A stretch of 64,000 bases of DNA from Macrothele yani (lineage: Eukaryota; Arthropoda; Arachnida; Araneae; Macrothelidae), in contig CM077011.1 of NCBI GenBank assembly GCA_039090855.1, forward strand, positions 40,071,501 to 40,135,500. The letters are read 5' to 3'. The first letter of the stretch is position 1. Every line of letters begins with the position of its first letter. This document shows positions 42,688-54,003 of this stretch, in pieces. Below the pieces are notes generated by a model. That model did no database searches. It was not told the origin of the DNA and saw only the letters and a program-made list of their open reading frames with translations. The position numbers and the translations under genes were made by a program.

Positions 42688-42890
42688 GTTTTACAACCAC
42701 CGTGAGCAACCCAACGGGCTATAAGCAGTCGCCCGTCCCTAATTTAAGGACTCTGTTTCCAGAGAAGAGAGAGAGCGCCAGTGCATTAATACAAACACAA
42801 CATCCATGCCTCACCGGGATTCAAACCCAGACCCATATGGAGCGAATGATTACAAGCCATCGCTTACACCAGTGCGCTACTGGGGCGGCG
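42688..42890 (-). repeat. SINE family 1 copy
   Basis: Minus-strand copy (ACCACCGTGAGCAACCCAAC ... CTGGGGCGGCG) without a preserved T-run. Confidence 0.88.
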
Positions 42891-42893
42891 AAT

Positions 42894-43035
42894 TACAATT
42901 GGAACGAACAGTATTGGGCAAATGGGCTCTAAACGGGAAAATTGCCTTTTAGCCTGAGGAGCAGAAACACATTTGGAACGAGCAGTAGTGGGCAAACGCG
43001 CTCTAAACGGATGAATTTGCTTTCAGCCTGACTGA
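42894..43035. repeat. ~65-bp direct duplication
   Basis: TTGGAACGAACAGTATTGGG...TTAGCCTGA and TTGGAACGAGCAGTAGTGGG...TCAGCCTGA are adjacent diverged copies. The end of the unit (GCTCTAAA-GGATGAATTT) is also seen at 41470-41500. Confidence 0.75.
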
Positions 43036-43600
43036 GGATTCCCAACGTGCGCTCTTTGAAGAGAACGCGGAATGCGCACCTTTTGCACCATCCGGGACCG
43101 TGATCATTATGCAAATAGAAGTCTTATGGTGTGGGAAAACCTAATGCCCGTACGCAACTCCATTTGTTTGAGGGTGAAATCGTGCTTTATGAAAGGTACG
43201 TAGATGAAATCCTTGAGATCATCTGGAAAGGGCTTTTTGTCAAGCTTTCCAGACGTGGTGCAGACTCAGAGTTAACTTTTATTGACGGTGATGCTTAACC
43301 ACATAGGGATTAACTGGTCGATGATTACCTCGTGAGTGAGAATATTCGCTGAATGGAGTGGACAGGCAGGGATCTTAATCCTGCTAAGCATTATCTTAAT
43401 TCTGCTAAGCATGTCTAAGACTCAGTTGAGCGGTGAGGCATGGCTGCTTTTCAGTCCCTTTCACAAGCTTCCTAGAGCTGCGATCGTGCAAATCGAATAT
43501 ATTGCCGTACCATCTCATCAGTCATCTGGTCACTAGCGTGAATGATCGTCGAGCTACATGTTTGGTGGTAATGCGCGATCGTATACTTTCTGATCATGAG
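43036..43600 (+). pseudogene. Tc1-like transposase scrap
   Basis: Disjoint frames recover EWSGQAG and RDLNPAKH (43370-43400), matching the WPAQSPDLNPIEH block with Glu to Lys, followed by degenerate C-terminal text. No termini visible. Identification rests on that block alone. Confidence 0.5.
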
Positions 43601-43859
43601 AACCATGCCTTTTCCTTAACACAAGCGAAGGTCGTTTTATTGAAGCATTAGCATCATTGCTGGCCAGTCAATCTCATACATCTCAATTTTCTACATGTTC
43701 TTTCCAATGATCTGGTGTACCTGTATATATATATAATTTTATTAAAATGAAGTAAGTCGTTATTTTGATATATGAATCTTTCTGTTGTAAATTTTGCCGA
43801 TAAAAACAGGATGTTAATACCCAGAGAATCGCAGATTCCTAATCCAAATCGCTGATACT

Positions 43860-44640
43860 TAATGTGTTTCCACCTAAAATCTCTGCATTATAGGGCCGCG
43901 GGGGGCCTAGTAGGCAACGTTCGTGACTGCCAACGGAAAGGACCTCAGGTTCGATCCCAGGCAGGTACGAACGCTCGATCCACTAAATATCCGCCGTGGG
44001 TCGGATGGGCACGTTAAGCCGTCGGACCCCGGGTACTGCGCCCCCCTGTAATAAATAAGGGAGTCTTGCTGCCCCTTTCCACTTCCCTTCCGTGTCACTT
44101 TCCTATCGGGCGTTCTAGCTCAAATCTCCTAGCTTCCTGTTTCTAAGGGTAGTTAATGACCTGGGGTCAGACACTCCCTTCCTAAAATCCTCTACATATG
44201 ATCTGCTCTCTGCCTGATGTTTCCAATGGTAAAACTTCTTTACATATTTTCTTCGCAATTGATGTATTTCCAAGGATGAAAATTTGCACATCGATAAAAC
44301 AAACTTTTTGATATAACATGGGATGCTTAATACTTGCTAAAAAAAATAACCATAATTAAGCAATCCAAGATTTGTTTGTCTGCTGATGTCCCCAATGTAC
44401 AGGTCGCGCCATCTATTAACAGGTCTGAACATTACTCAAAGAAAAATGATTGATTTTTAATATAATTATGGTTATGTTTTAGCAAGTATTGTGTATTCCG
44501 TGCTGTAACATAACGTTAGTTTTATCGATGTGCAAATATTCATCCTTGGGAATACATTAATTGCGAAGTAAATATGTAAAGAAGTTTTACCATTGGAAAC
44601 ATAAGGCAGAGATTTTAGGTGAAACCACCTTAAAGCAAAT
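43860..44640. repeat. Foldback element split by a SINE
   Basis: Right arm 44462-44636 is the reverse complement of 43868-43892 joined to 44206-44350 (TTTCCAATGGTAAAACTTCT; TTGCACATCGATAAAAC; AATACTTGCTAAAA). The left arm is interrupted by SINE-2 (43893-44205). The spacer, about 110 bp, is unique. Confidence 0.85.
43893..44205 (+). repeat. SINE family 2 copy inside the foldback arm
   Basis: Full-length copy (A box GGCCTAGTAGG; B box GGTTCGATCCC; end TACATATGATCTG). Target duplication approximately TCTCTGC(A/C)TTAT/TCTCTGCCTGAT on the two sides. Confidence 0.9.
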
Positions 44641-45890
44641 CTTTCGCAAGAGCGATTCTTAAGTCTTTAAATTTCTCATAAACATTCGAACAATTTTCCG
44701 AACATCAGAGCTGAAATTACAAAGTGTTGAACTAGTTCTAAGTGACAACAAACAATTAGCTCGAGATCGAGTAGACAAAATCAATCGGAGTTTATCGGTT
44801 AAATATGATTTCCTCAGAGTTTTGTGCAGTTGTTTTGTCGATAAGGAACTAACGACTATATTGTTTGCACTCAAGAAAACCCTATGTAAATGCACCTTAA
44901 AAATATTTTTCCAAAACGTTGTACCCTGAGAAGAATTTTCACCAAAAAAAAAAAAATAAATAAAAAGGCATGGCAAGCTAGCACTAAAATTACAGCAACC
45001 TTGAAAGCTGATTTATTTGAGAGAACTGAAGAGAAAGAGAGAAGAACTGTTAGTTGGAGAAATGGCTTTAACGTAGAAAATGGAAAAATTAAATGTCACC
45101 TCAGGCTCTGTTTCGATACAAAATTCTGCAACTGTTTGACATCAAGAGTTTAAAGGGGGCAAAAAAAACGTGACGCGTTTATTGCCTTAAAGATTTTCAT
45201 TTCCCTGAAGGAATATCTAGACATGGCATATAAAGAATTCGATATCATTGCCACCAAAGCACGTCAAATTCCTGAAGCCGTGGAAGAAGGCTTAAAGTGC
45301 AACACATGTTCGTAAATTGGCAAATGTCGAAACTTCCCCAGGCGAAGTTACTGCCACAGGAAGCGAATAGTTTCGTGTTAAAAATTTCGCAAAAGTTTAA
45401 CAGTTTACGGATGTGTTTCGATAGCTTACAGCATACAAACTGACAGAACTGAACTTTTTAATGAGCCTTTAAAGATTGAACAGCTCAAAGTAAAAAAAAA
45501 CAAGTGTGTGCGATACACTTAAGACATCAGCGTAGTTTGTTTCGAAAACGAAATATTTAATTTTGTTACCTTCTTTGGTAGTTCCTAGAATAGATTTGTA
45601 GATTAATAGGTCTCCAAAATAAAATTACCCTTCGTCATTCGGAACCCGACGAAGGAACGAATGTTTTGTAAAAAGAAATATGAAGAACTGACACCAATTC
45701 TCAATACACTGGGCGAACAGATTATGAACATTTCATATAATATTTCTTTTTGATGGAAAAGAGAGAAAACGTATTCAAATTTTTTATCACACGGAAAATT
45801 CCTTTTGTCTCAGCATGTGCAATATTTAAAACAATATTGAGAAAGGTGTGAAAGGTAAGGTTAATCTTTTATTATAAGGTCTTGGGTGTC
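44641..45890. other. Unique-looking AT-rich sequence
   Basis: About 1.25 kb with no recognisable protein, RNA or repeat. Open frames (44659-44976 minus; 44890-45153 plus) have no family resemblance and I do not call them genes. Confidence 0.45.
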
Positions 45891-46736
45891 TACCTGTAGA
45901 CCATATTGCTGTCTTAAGCACGAAAAATTAGACATAACCTATTTCAAGACGAAATAAACCAGATCGAATCACCGCAATCAGTGAAAAACATCTCTACTTA
46001 CGAAAATTAAAACTTGTTTAAAAGGTTAAAATGATTAAAAACAATGTGCGAGATCTTTCGGGTCTGTCTGTTACGGCCCCATCCTCAGGCACAACAAGAA
46101 AACTCACACGGGACATGCTGGCTTATATACGCACATCTGTGCATCAGCAAGATACAACGCATGCGCCGTACTACAAGGTCGGGTATGCTTTACACAGAAA
46201 GTAACATATAAAAAATATGTACAAATGCATGAAAAGAAATACAGTAAGTGAGAAATCAAAACATATTTACAGTAGAAGTGGGATTCTTCAACAGGAACCT
46301 CCAAGGAGCAGGTATGAGGAACCTCCAGGGAGCTGTTGGAGAATCACACTTCTACTGTAAATATGTTTTGATTTTTTACTTACTGTATTTCTTTTCATGC
46401 ATTTGTACGTATTTTTTATATGTTACTTTCTGTGTAAAGCATACCCGACCTTGTAGTACGGCGCATGCGTTGTATCTTGCTGATGCACAGATGTGCGTAT
46501 ATAAGCCAGCATGCCCCGTGTGAGTTTTGTCCTTGTGCCTGAGGATGGGTCCGTAACAGACAGACCCGAAAGATCTCGCACATTGTTTTTAATCATTTTA
46601 ACCTTTTAAACAAGTTTTAAGTTTCGTAAGTAAAGATGTTTTTCACTGCTTGCGATGATTCGACCTGGTTTATTTCTTGTTGAAATGGGTTATGTCTTAT
46701 TTTTCGTGCTTAAGACAGTAATATGGTCTACAGGTA
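45891..46736. repeat. 846-bp near-perfect palindrome, 404-bp arms
   Basis: 45891-46294 and 46333-46736 are reverse complements with only scattered mismatches; the ~38-bp centre contains a short direct repeat of GGAACCTCCA(A/G)GGAGC. Each arm carries, reading outward, a CTGAGGA - short stem - GAAA arrangement (46539-46571 plus; 46056-46088 minus). The identical open frames at both ends are mirror images. No transposase inside. Confidence 0.95.
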
Positions 46737-46944
46737 AATCTCAATTAGCACGACAAAAACTTCCACTCAAGGTCTTGGGTGATTTTTTATTCATGATACC
46801 ATTTCTTCTCTTTGCAAGGTCCGTAGATAACACCGTTTGGAGTATTGAAGCCATTCATCTGGTAAAGCAAGGTGTGAAAAATATTTTGGTAGCAGCAGCC
46901 AATATTCGGAACACTTAGTAAGAATTTCCAGCCCTGCCGAAAAA

Positions 46945-48018
46945 ATGGACGCATACACTACTCAACAGAAGGTATTCATTGTGAAACATTACAACAGCAG
47001 TAGCAATTCTATCGTTACGACACAAATGAAATGCCGTGAACGTTTTAATGTGCGGGATGGATCCAGTAAGTGCGCAGTGTTGAGACTGGTTGACAAGTCT
47101 GAGAGGACTGGCAAGCGTTTTGGATGCCAGAAAAGGTCATAGTGGGCGGCCATCGGTGAGAACGCCAGAAAAGATTGCGGAGGTCCGTGAAGTGTTGCTT
47201 CGAAGTCCGAAGAAAAGTTTACGTAAACTGTCACAGCAGATGGAGATGTCATACAGTAGTGTAAGGAAAATCTGCCGAAGTGATTTGTCGGCCTATCCAT
47301 ACAAAACTCAGCTCAGCCAACCAGTCACCACAAATGCTAAAGAGAGACGTTTGTCGTTTGCCTAAGATTTCAGTGCGGTACTGAAAATGGAACTAGATGT
47401 CATGCAAAGAATCTGGTTAAGCGATGAAGCACACTTTCATTTAGACGGATATGTGAACAAACAAAATGCAAGATTTTGGTCTTTACAGAATTCACGTATT
47501 GCTGTTGAAAACCCTTTACATAAACTAGAAAGAGTGACAGTTTGGTGTGCGATGTTTGCGTCTGGAAGTTTTGGCACAGTGTTACATCACAAGTGATGTT
47601 TATTTGGATGTTATCAGGGAGCAGTGTGTGCCAGTCTTGTTTGGTATGGTATATCGATATGGATCAATGTTGGTTCCAGCAGGATGGCGCTAAGCCTCAT
47701 ACTGCAGGAATCGCCCTGGAGGAGATGTTTAACATCCGTGCACTGTCCAGTCGTTACCTCGAAGTGTGTGGGAAAGGTATAGCGTGGCTATCAATGTCGC
47801 CTGACCTTAACCCCTGCGACCTCTTTTCGTTAGGGTTATCTAAAGGATAGAGTGTTTGCGAGCAACCCACGAACACTTCCTGATCTGAGGCAAGCCATCG
47901 AAACCGAAATCTTTCCCATTTCGGAAAATTCACTATACTGTGTTGTCCGTAATTTCGGTTTTCGCCTGCAACACGTTTTGGCAACGCAAGGAGGACATAT
48001 CGAACATACTGTCAATTT
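46945..48018 (+). pseudogene. mariner-superfamily (rosa-like?) transposase F, dead
   Basis: Pieces in three frames give MDAYTTQQKVFIVKHYNSSS, HSGRPSVRTPEKIAEVREVL, LRKLSQQMEMSYSSVRKICR, first block RIWLSDEAHFHLDGYVNKQN, second block WFQQDGAKPHTAGIALEEMF, third block MSPDLNPCDLF (Asp as third residue), and C-terminal RTLPDLRQAIETEIF. The D-D spacing is about 44 residues, much longer than in mariner (34) and nearer the DD41D group. A TAA at ~47363 and at least three frameshifts. Termini not identified. Related to H at 58.4 kb. Confidence 0.85.
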
Positions 48019-48139
48019 AAACTCCCACATTTGTGGAACATTCCCCAGATACTGTGAACTTTCTTTCACTTTTAGTTATTTCCTAATCTCTGTTCTAAAT
48101 GATATCATGAATAAAAAAACTCCCTATACGTGCTTTTAA

Positions 48140-49139
48140 CATAGGTTTTTCCGTCCGTCTGTGAGCACTATATCTCAGTAAATATTAGACCGTTTTTAAA
48201 CATTCTTTTTGCGTTGGAAAGCTAGAAATATGGAAACGATGACGCTGGCTTTCCTTTCCTCTTTTACGATGCGTTAATGTGCCGGTAGGCGGTGTAAATG
48301 CAGATGCTACCGAATTCAAAAAATATTTCTTCCTTTCGATGAAATTTATGATGAATACGGTTGTGGTTACAGTTTCTTTTTTTAAGTAATGCATAGATTT
48401 TCCGCTGTGACGCGTAAAAATAAATTACCATTTCCCGATATCTCTCTGCTTCTATTTGGAAAATTCTTTCTGGGTTGGATAGAACTCCTGGTACGAAATT
48501 TTCTGCATATAATTTCTAATTTTGGTAAGAATGATATGTCCAACAGGCGAAAGTGTATGTATCTGCTTCCGACGCATTTGCAGCAAAATCTGCGTTTTCA
48601 AAAACAGGATTGAAGCATTTCTTCGTGGAGCGATACCTCTCACCATGAGAAACCTTTTGAAAAAAACTTCTGCTCAAAAGAGTGCATAGTTTTTCTGCCA
48701 GTGGGCGTAATATATTTTTTTATTTTTGTAAACATCTCTCTTATAAGTGCTCGATTTGAAAAATTATTTTTCTTTCGGAGAGCGTTCCTGGTGCGAAATG
48801 TTTTGCATGTAATTTCAAAGTTTTTCTTAACGGACAAGTGCTCCACTAGAGAGCATAAGTTCGCGATTCCATTTGTAGCATTTTTACAGCAATAGCTGAG
48901 GGCTAAAATCTGATTTACAAAAAATTCTTTTTCTGCCAGATATTACTGAATTTGAAAATATTTTGTTTGTATTTCCTTCCTAAAATAATGCAAAATTTCC
49001 CACCTAGAGATCGGAAATTTTAACACTGGTCGGCAAACTTTTACTTTTATTTTTACGTTAAATTGGCTTGATAGTGTGCTTCTTGCAGTATTTTTTGCGT
49101 TGATTCTAAATCTACTTGCCACATTTCGGAGGAGGGAAG

Positions 49140-49142
<3 letters not shown>
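48140..49142. other. Degenerate periodic non-coding DNA
   Basis: Two to three loosely similar stretches (GGAAAATTCTTTCTGGGTTG at 48458 and GAAAAATTATTTTTCTTTCG at 48757, each followed by 'CCTGGT-CGAAATNTTTTGCATNTAATTTC') repeat at ~300 bp and resemble 29.5-31.9 kb. No gene. Confidence 0.45.
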
Positions 49143-49173
<31 letters not shown>

Positions 49174-49380
49174 ATTAGAGGTTTAACGACCACCGTGAGC
49201 AACTCAATGGGCTATAAGCAGTCGCCCGTCCCTAATTTAGGGTCACTGGTTCCAGGGAAGGGAGAGAGCCAGTGCCGTAAGACAAACACAACATCCATGC
49301 CTAACGGGATTCGAACCCGGACCCCTTAGGACGAATGATCAGAGGCCAACGCCTTAGACCACTGCGCCACCGGGGCGGCG
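49143..49380 (-). repeat. SINE family 1 copy, long tail, clear target duplication
   Basis: T-run of about 30 (the A tail) then the inverted SINE to GGGGCGGCG. GAGGGAAGGGTT flanks both sides (49131-49142 and 49381-49392). The intact tail and duplication suggest a young insertion. Confidence 0.95.
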
Positions 49381-49458
49381 AGGGAAGGGTTCTTGAGTAA
49401 ATTGCCTTTAAACATTTTTTTAATTTATATTTTTCGATAATGTACACAATATATTTGT

Positions 49459-49676
49459 GCCGCCCCGGTGGCGCAGTGTTCTAAGGGATGGCTTCTGATC
49501 ATTCATGCGAAAGGCGTCCGAGTTCGAATCCCGATGAGTCATGGATGTTGTGTTTGTCTTACGGCACTGGCTCTCTCCTTCCCTGGAACCAGTGGCCCTA
49601 AATTAGGGACGGGTGACTGCGTATAACCCATTGAGTTGCTCATGGTAATTTTTAAGCCTCCAATAAAAAAAAAATA
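49459..49676 (+). repeat. SINE family 1 copy
   Basis: Head with A box TGGCGCAGTG(T), B box AGTTCGAATCC (one change), body to CCTCCAAT and A tail. Approximate target duplication CAATATATTTGTG / CAATATAATTGTG. Confidence 0.93.
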
Positions 49677-49754
49677 AAGAAACCAATATAATTGTGGTGT
49701 CCTTAAGAGAAGCAAACTACCAGCTCCACTGGCGTAGTGGAAAAACCGGTTTTG

Positions 49755-49980
49755 GCGCCCCGGTGGCGCAGTGGTCTAAGCGATGGCCTCTGATCATTCG
49801 TCCGAACGGACTCAGGGTTCGAATCCCGGTGAGGCATGGATGTTGTGTTTGTCTTACGGCACTGGCTCTCTCCCTTCCCTGGAACCAATGGCCCTAAATT
49901 ATGGACGGTCGACTGCTTATAGCCCATTATGTTGCTCACGGTGGTCGTTAAACCTCCAATCAAAAAAAAAAAAAAAAAAA
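49755..49980 (+). repeat. SINE family 1 copy, best preserved head
   Basis: GCGCCCCGGTGGCGCAGTGG opens the head; A box TGGCGCAGTGG and B box GGTTCGAATCC both fit the Pol III consensus. Body TTACGGCACTGGCTCTCTCC, end CCTCCAATC plus an A18 tail. Confidence 0.95.
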
Positions 49981-50296
49981 GAAACACAGTTTTCTTGCTT
50001 GAACCAGGATGCTGAGAGAAAGTTGGTGGCTTGTGCTTTTGTGTGTGTGTGTGTTACAAGGTGAGATGTTATGTAAGCACCATGTTTCTTCCTCTCCGTG
50101 CTGTAATAAATCTTGAGGATATTAATTCTCTCAATTAATTTGAGGTAGGTGCTTGTTTTTCATTTGTGAGTCTGGTTCAAACTAATTACGACAGTGACAA
50201 GGGAAGTCACAATATTGGGGACGAGGTGTAAATGAATTCCCGCAGCTGCTTATTTCTTCGTACTACGCATTTTGTTAAAAACAGCATGGCGCTCTT

Positions 50297-50815
50297 CTAA
50301 CAATTTCGCGAATTCAAATCTAAAATCGAACTGTTTGACTCGTACGTAAATAGGTTGAAATAGTATTTCGAACTTAACAAGATGCCTACTGCTAAGAAAG
50401 TTCCTGCAATTTTAAACCCTTATGGGAGCACCGACTTACAAATTGTTGCGTAATCTCGCAGTTCCAAAAGAACCGGAAACATTATGTTGTGATGATATTG
50501 CTCAAACGCTTACTTCCACTTGAGCCCAGCACCCAATATAATCAGAAAATTTATAAAATTACGTAAATGAATTCAGCTAGAAGGCGAATCTGCACAGGAT
50601 TTTAGTGCTCAATTAAAATAGTTGACAAATCACAGTTTACTTCCTGGAGATACATTAAACGAAAATTTACTTGAACAATTTCTTAGGAGTCTTAATAATG
50701 GACAAATACAACAACGATTGTTAACACAAGTAGCTAACTTGAGCTTCAATTAGGCGGTTGAGCAGGCGATACAAATGCAGGCTGCAATGAAGGATTTAAA
50801 TGAAATGTAAAAATA
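50297..50815 (+). pseudogene. gypsy gag remnant
   Basis: Broken frames resemble the retrotransposon Gag domain: a start like FREFKSKIELFDSYVNRLK, then EGESAQDFSAQLK, LPGDTLNENLLEQFLRSLNN and QIQQRLLTQVANLSFN. Gag packages the element RNA. Multiple stops, for example after VNRLK. Confidence 0.65.
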
Positions 50816-50972
50816 AACATGCTGTACTGAATAAATTGGATAACATTTCTAGCTCCGTATATTTTCATAAAAAGAAATATTAAAAGTAAAACCTATCAAA
50901 AGGACCGTGATACGTCTCCATCGACTAGAACAAAGTGATACCGATGTTGTGATATTTCAGATTTGGCAAATA

Positions 50973-52515
50973 CACTGGTGTGCAAAAAATATAGACGAAG
51001 AGGAGTAATTAGAATAACAGCGGAATGAGCAGGCAGAACGGACCGAAAGACCACTCAGGAGATAGACTAGGGTCCGGTACGGTAGGGCATGCGCATATAT
51101 GCAGCATGACGTAGGGGGCGGGGGTGTCGAAAGGGTATAAAGCACACGGGCGGTGTACGCTCAGCAATTCGGTGAAAGCTATTGCACGGTGTACATCGGT
51201 TTGAACGACGTCGATTTGCTGCCACCGTGTGATATGGCCAACAGGCAATCCAGTAGACGACATCTGGATGACTTTACCTGAGGTCGCGTCTTTGGGAAGT
51301 TGGAAGAAAGTTGAAGTGTGACTAGTGTGGCCGAGAAGTTCGGGATCGCTCACAGCATCGTTTCACGAGCTTGGAGAGCATTTCAAACGACAGGAACAGC
51401 TGTCCGAGAGTTTAGCAATGGTCGTCCACTAGCAACCACGGCATCGGACGACCGTTGTATTGTCCTACAGGCGAGAAGAGACAGACGGCAGACAACGGAA
51501 GAAATCGCAAGGCACATGCAACAGACAACTGGATGTTCGTTATCGCGTTTTACCGTGGCCAGGAGGCTGCACAAATGTGGTCTATTTGCACGACGACCAG
51601 TACAGTGTGTGCCATTAACGCCTGCTCATCGGAGACGGCGGTTTCTGTGATGCCAGGAATACAAGAACTGGACACATCAGCAATGGGGTCGAGTTCTCTT
51701 TATGGATGAGACCCGATTTAGTCTGACGAGCGATTCTGGACGTATACACATCTGGATAGAGCAGGGAACTAGCAATCACACCTCCAACATCATCGAAAGG
51801 GACCGGTTTGGAGGTGGCGGAGTTCTCGTTTAGGGCGGTATCATGATTGGTAGCCGTACTGACCTCCACATCTTCCAAGGAGTTTCAGTCACTGGTGTCC
51901 GCTATTGTACCTAGGTTCTCCAGCCTCACGTGCGTCTGTTTAGAGGTGCTGTGGGTCCTGAGTTCCTCTTCATGGACGACAACGCTACACCTCATCGTAC
52001 AGTGGCTGTCGCAGAGCTGTTGGAGAGTGAAGATATTCAACGCATGGATTGGCCCGTAAGGACCCCGAACCTGAATCCAATCGAACACGTGTGGGACCTT
52101 CTCGGGAGACGCTTGGCAGCACGTCACCAGCCGCCAGCAACGATTCCGCAGCTGCAATTGGCGCTACAAGAGGATTGGGCCGCGATGCCTCAACAACTCC
52201 TTGACAACCTCGTCCTCAGCATGGACAGACGTTGTAAATCCTGCAACGCAGTCAGGGGTGATCATATCCCCTACTAAAGATTGGATTTTTCTTGGCAGCC
52301 GCTTGTCACATGGACGTTTCTGTCTTCGGTCCAGTTGTGCTCGAAGCTACTTTTTCAATTAAGTGCTTTTGTATCCTTTGGATTCCTTGTTTTGACGGTT
52401 TTGCTCACTTGTCACATACTGGGGATCTTATGGTAGGATTTGAGTCGATGTGGAGCAGTTCTGCACGACGTTACATTCGAAAAACCGTCTCGTCCTTAAT
52501 TTTTGTTAGCCAGTG
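50973..52515 (+). mobile_element. Tc1-like element, family A copy 2
   Basis: TA-flanked, 1.54 kb, both termini present: CACTGGTGTGCAAAAAATAT (left) and CACTGGCTAACAAAAATTAA (right, inverted). Inserted between the gag and zinc-knuckle parts of the gypsy relic. Confidence 0.95.
51234..52277 (+). pseudogene. Family A transposase, copy 2, four stops
   Basis: Same length and frame as copy 1 (348 codons counting stops). Premature stops: TGA after DDFT, TGA in place of Arg in the EEGRS region, TGA in place of Trp in FLWC at ~51650, and TAG in place of Trp in VWGG at ~51831-51833. The last is shared with copy 1. The Asp-Asp-Glu blocks remain (MDETRF, FMDDNATPH, LNPIEHVWD). Confidence 0.93.
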
Positions 52516-52517
52516 TA

Positions 52518-52800
52518 GATGCAAATTTATAACTACCAAATGTCACTCTTGTGGAATAACTGGCCACTAAAAACTGTTTACAGGAGCTCTCAGGGGACTA
52601 TAAAAAAACCTAATAGCTCTTAAAATGTGTTTGAGGTGTTAACAGTAAACAATGTCAATACTCCAGATCCAATAAGAATTAGGGCCAAAATTGAAAATGC
52701 TGCTTTCGCTGACATGGAAGCCGACACTGGACCTGCAGTTTCAATGATTCCAATTCATCGATTTAAAAGGTTCCTCACAAAAAAAAATTTCAACCGGATG
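52518..52800 (+). pseudogene. gypsy zinc knuckle and protease remnant
   Basis: A CCHC-like CHSCGITGH at ~52542 is followed by an aspartic-protease start, FADMEADTGPAVSMIPI (52707-52755), with the catalytic D-T-G. The protease would process the Gag-Pol polyprotein. The frame ends at 52809. Confidence 0.7.
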
Positions 52801-53139
52801 TCATACTAAAATCTGCGACTGGTGAACAGTTTGCACTCATAGGGTTTTTCTGGGAATATGTGGAATATCAGAATAAATGAAAAACCTTTTTTGTACATGT
52901 ATTTGCTGCAGAATGACTATTTTCCATTATTATTTGGACGCTAATGGTTGAAATATCAATGGTTCAAATATCTTTGTCCATGCAATGTAAATTTTCAAAC
53001 GGAGATCTTTCGGAATCCACACCTACACACACAGGGAGTGGACACATTACTTCACACATACGCAGAAACCTTTCAAGACGCAATTGGTGAAATCAAAGAA
53101 TAAAATCTACGTTACATGCAAATAAAGATGCCAAACCAA

Positions 53140-54003
53140 TTTTTGCAAGGCACGACCAGTTGTTTTTGCTTTACGTAAACGTGTTGACGAAGAACTTGTC
53201 CGATTGGGAAGTGACGGTGTTATACGCAAAGTAACTAATTCCATGTGGGCTATACCGATAGTACCTGTCCTAAAACCGAATGGCAAAACTAGAATTTGTG
53301 GAGATTTAAAAGTTACTGTGAATAAAGTTTTGCAGGTCTACAAACACCCATTACCTCGGATTGAAGATATTTTCTCCTCTTGAGTGGAGGACAACGCATT
53401 TCAAAACTTGACCTAATTCAAGCTTATTTACATTCAGGGGTTGAAGAAAACTGCCAAGAATTGCTTACAATAAATATAAATACCCAAATCTCTCATCGTC
53501 GTTTACTATAAGGAATTTCAAATTTCCCCAGCAGTCTGGAAATGTACTATTGAGCAAGTACTGAATGGCATTGAAAGTGTCAACGTCTTCATTGATGATA
53601 TTTTTGTAACGGGACAATCACATGAAATTCACTTACAACGTCTCGAACAAGTTTTCAGCGCTTGCGAGAATTTAATTTAAGGGTTAAGTCTTCCAAAAGT
53701 GAATTATTTGCAGATTCTGTCACTTACTGTGATTACACGGTAGATAGGAATGGTATTCATAAAATAGAAGAAAAGATAAAAGCCATTTGTAATGTATCAC
53801 AACCAACTACTGTTACTGAATTGAAATCATTTTTAGGTTCAGCTAGTTACTATAGGAGATTTATACCTGGTTTATCATCTATTATTCATCGCTTGACAAG
53901 TCTGTTAAAGAAGGTTTTTTTTTGGTCTAGTGCCTGTGAGGAAGCTTCCAACTTTATCAAGCAAGAAATCACATCAGACCGTATTCTCACTCAAATAATT
54001 TAA
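53140..54003 (+). pseudogene. gypsy reverse transcriptase remnant
   Basis: Recoverable blocks: ARPVVFALRKRVDEELVRLG, GVIRKVTNSMWAIPIVPVLK, RICGDLKVTVNK, HPLPRIEDIF, ISKLDLIQAYLH, VFIDDIFVTGQS (active-site pair, normally YxDD) and, in a frame open from 53662, LKSFLGSASYYRRFIPGLSS. The order is that of Ty3/gypsy RT. Stops and frameshifts lie between 53380 and 53660. Confidence 0.85.

Noticed and set aside
44659..45153. Possible small host gene (105-codon minus and 87-codon plus frames)
   Set aside because: No family similarity, no splice or start context, and composition like the surrounding AT-rich DNA.
46248..46523. 91-codon frame and its near-identical minus-strand twin at 46104-46304
   Set aside because: Both are mirror images created by the palindrome; no domain and no independent support.
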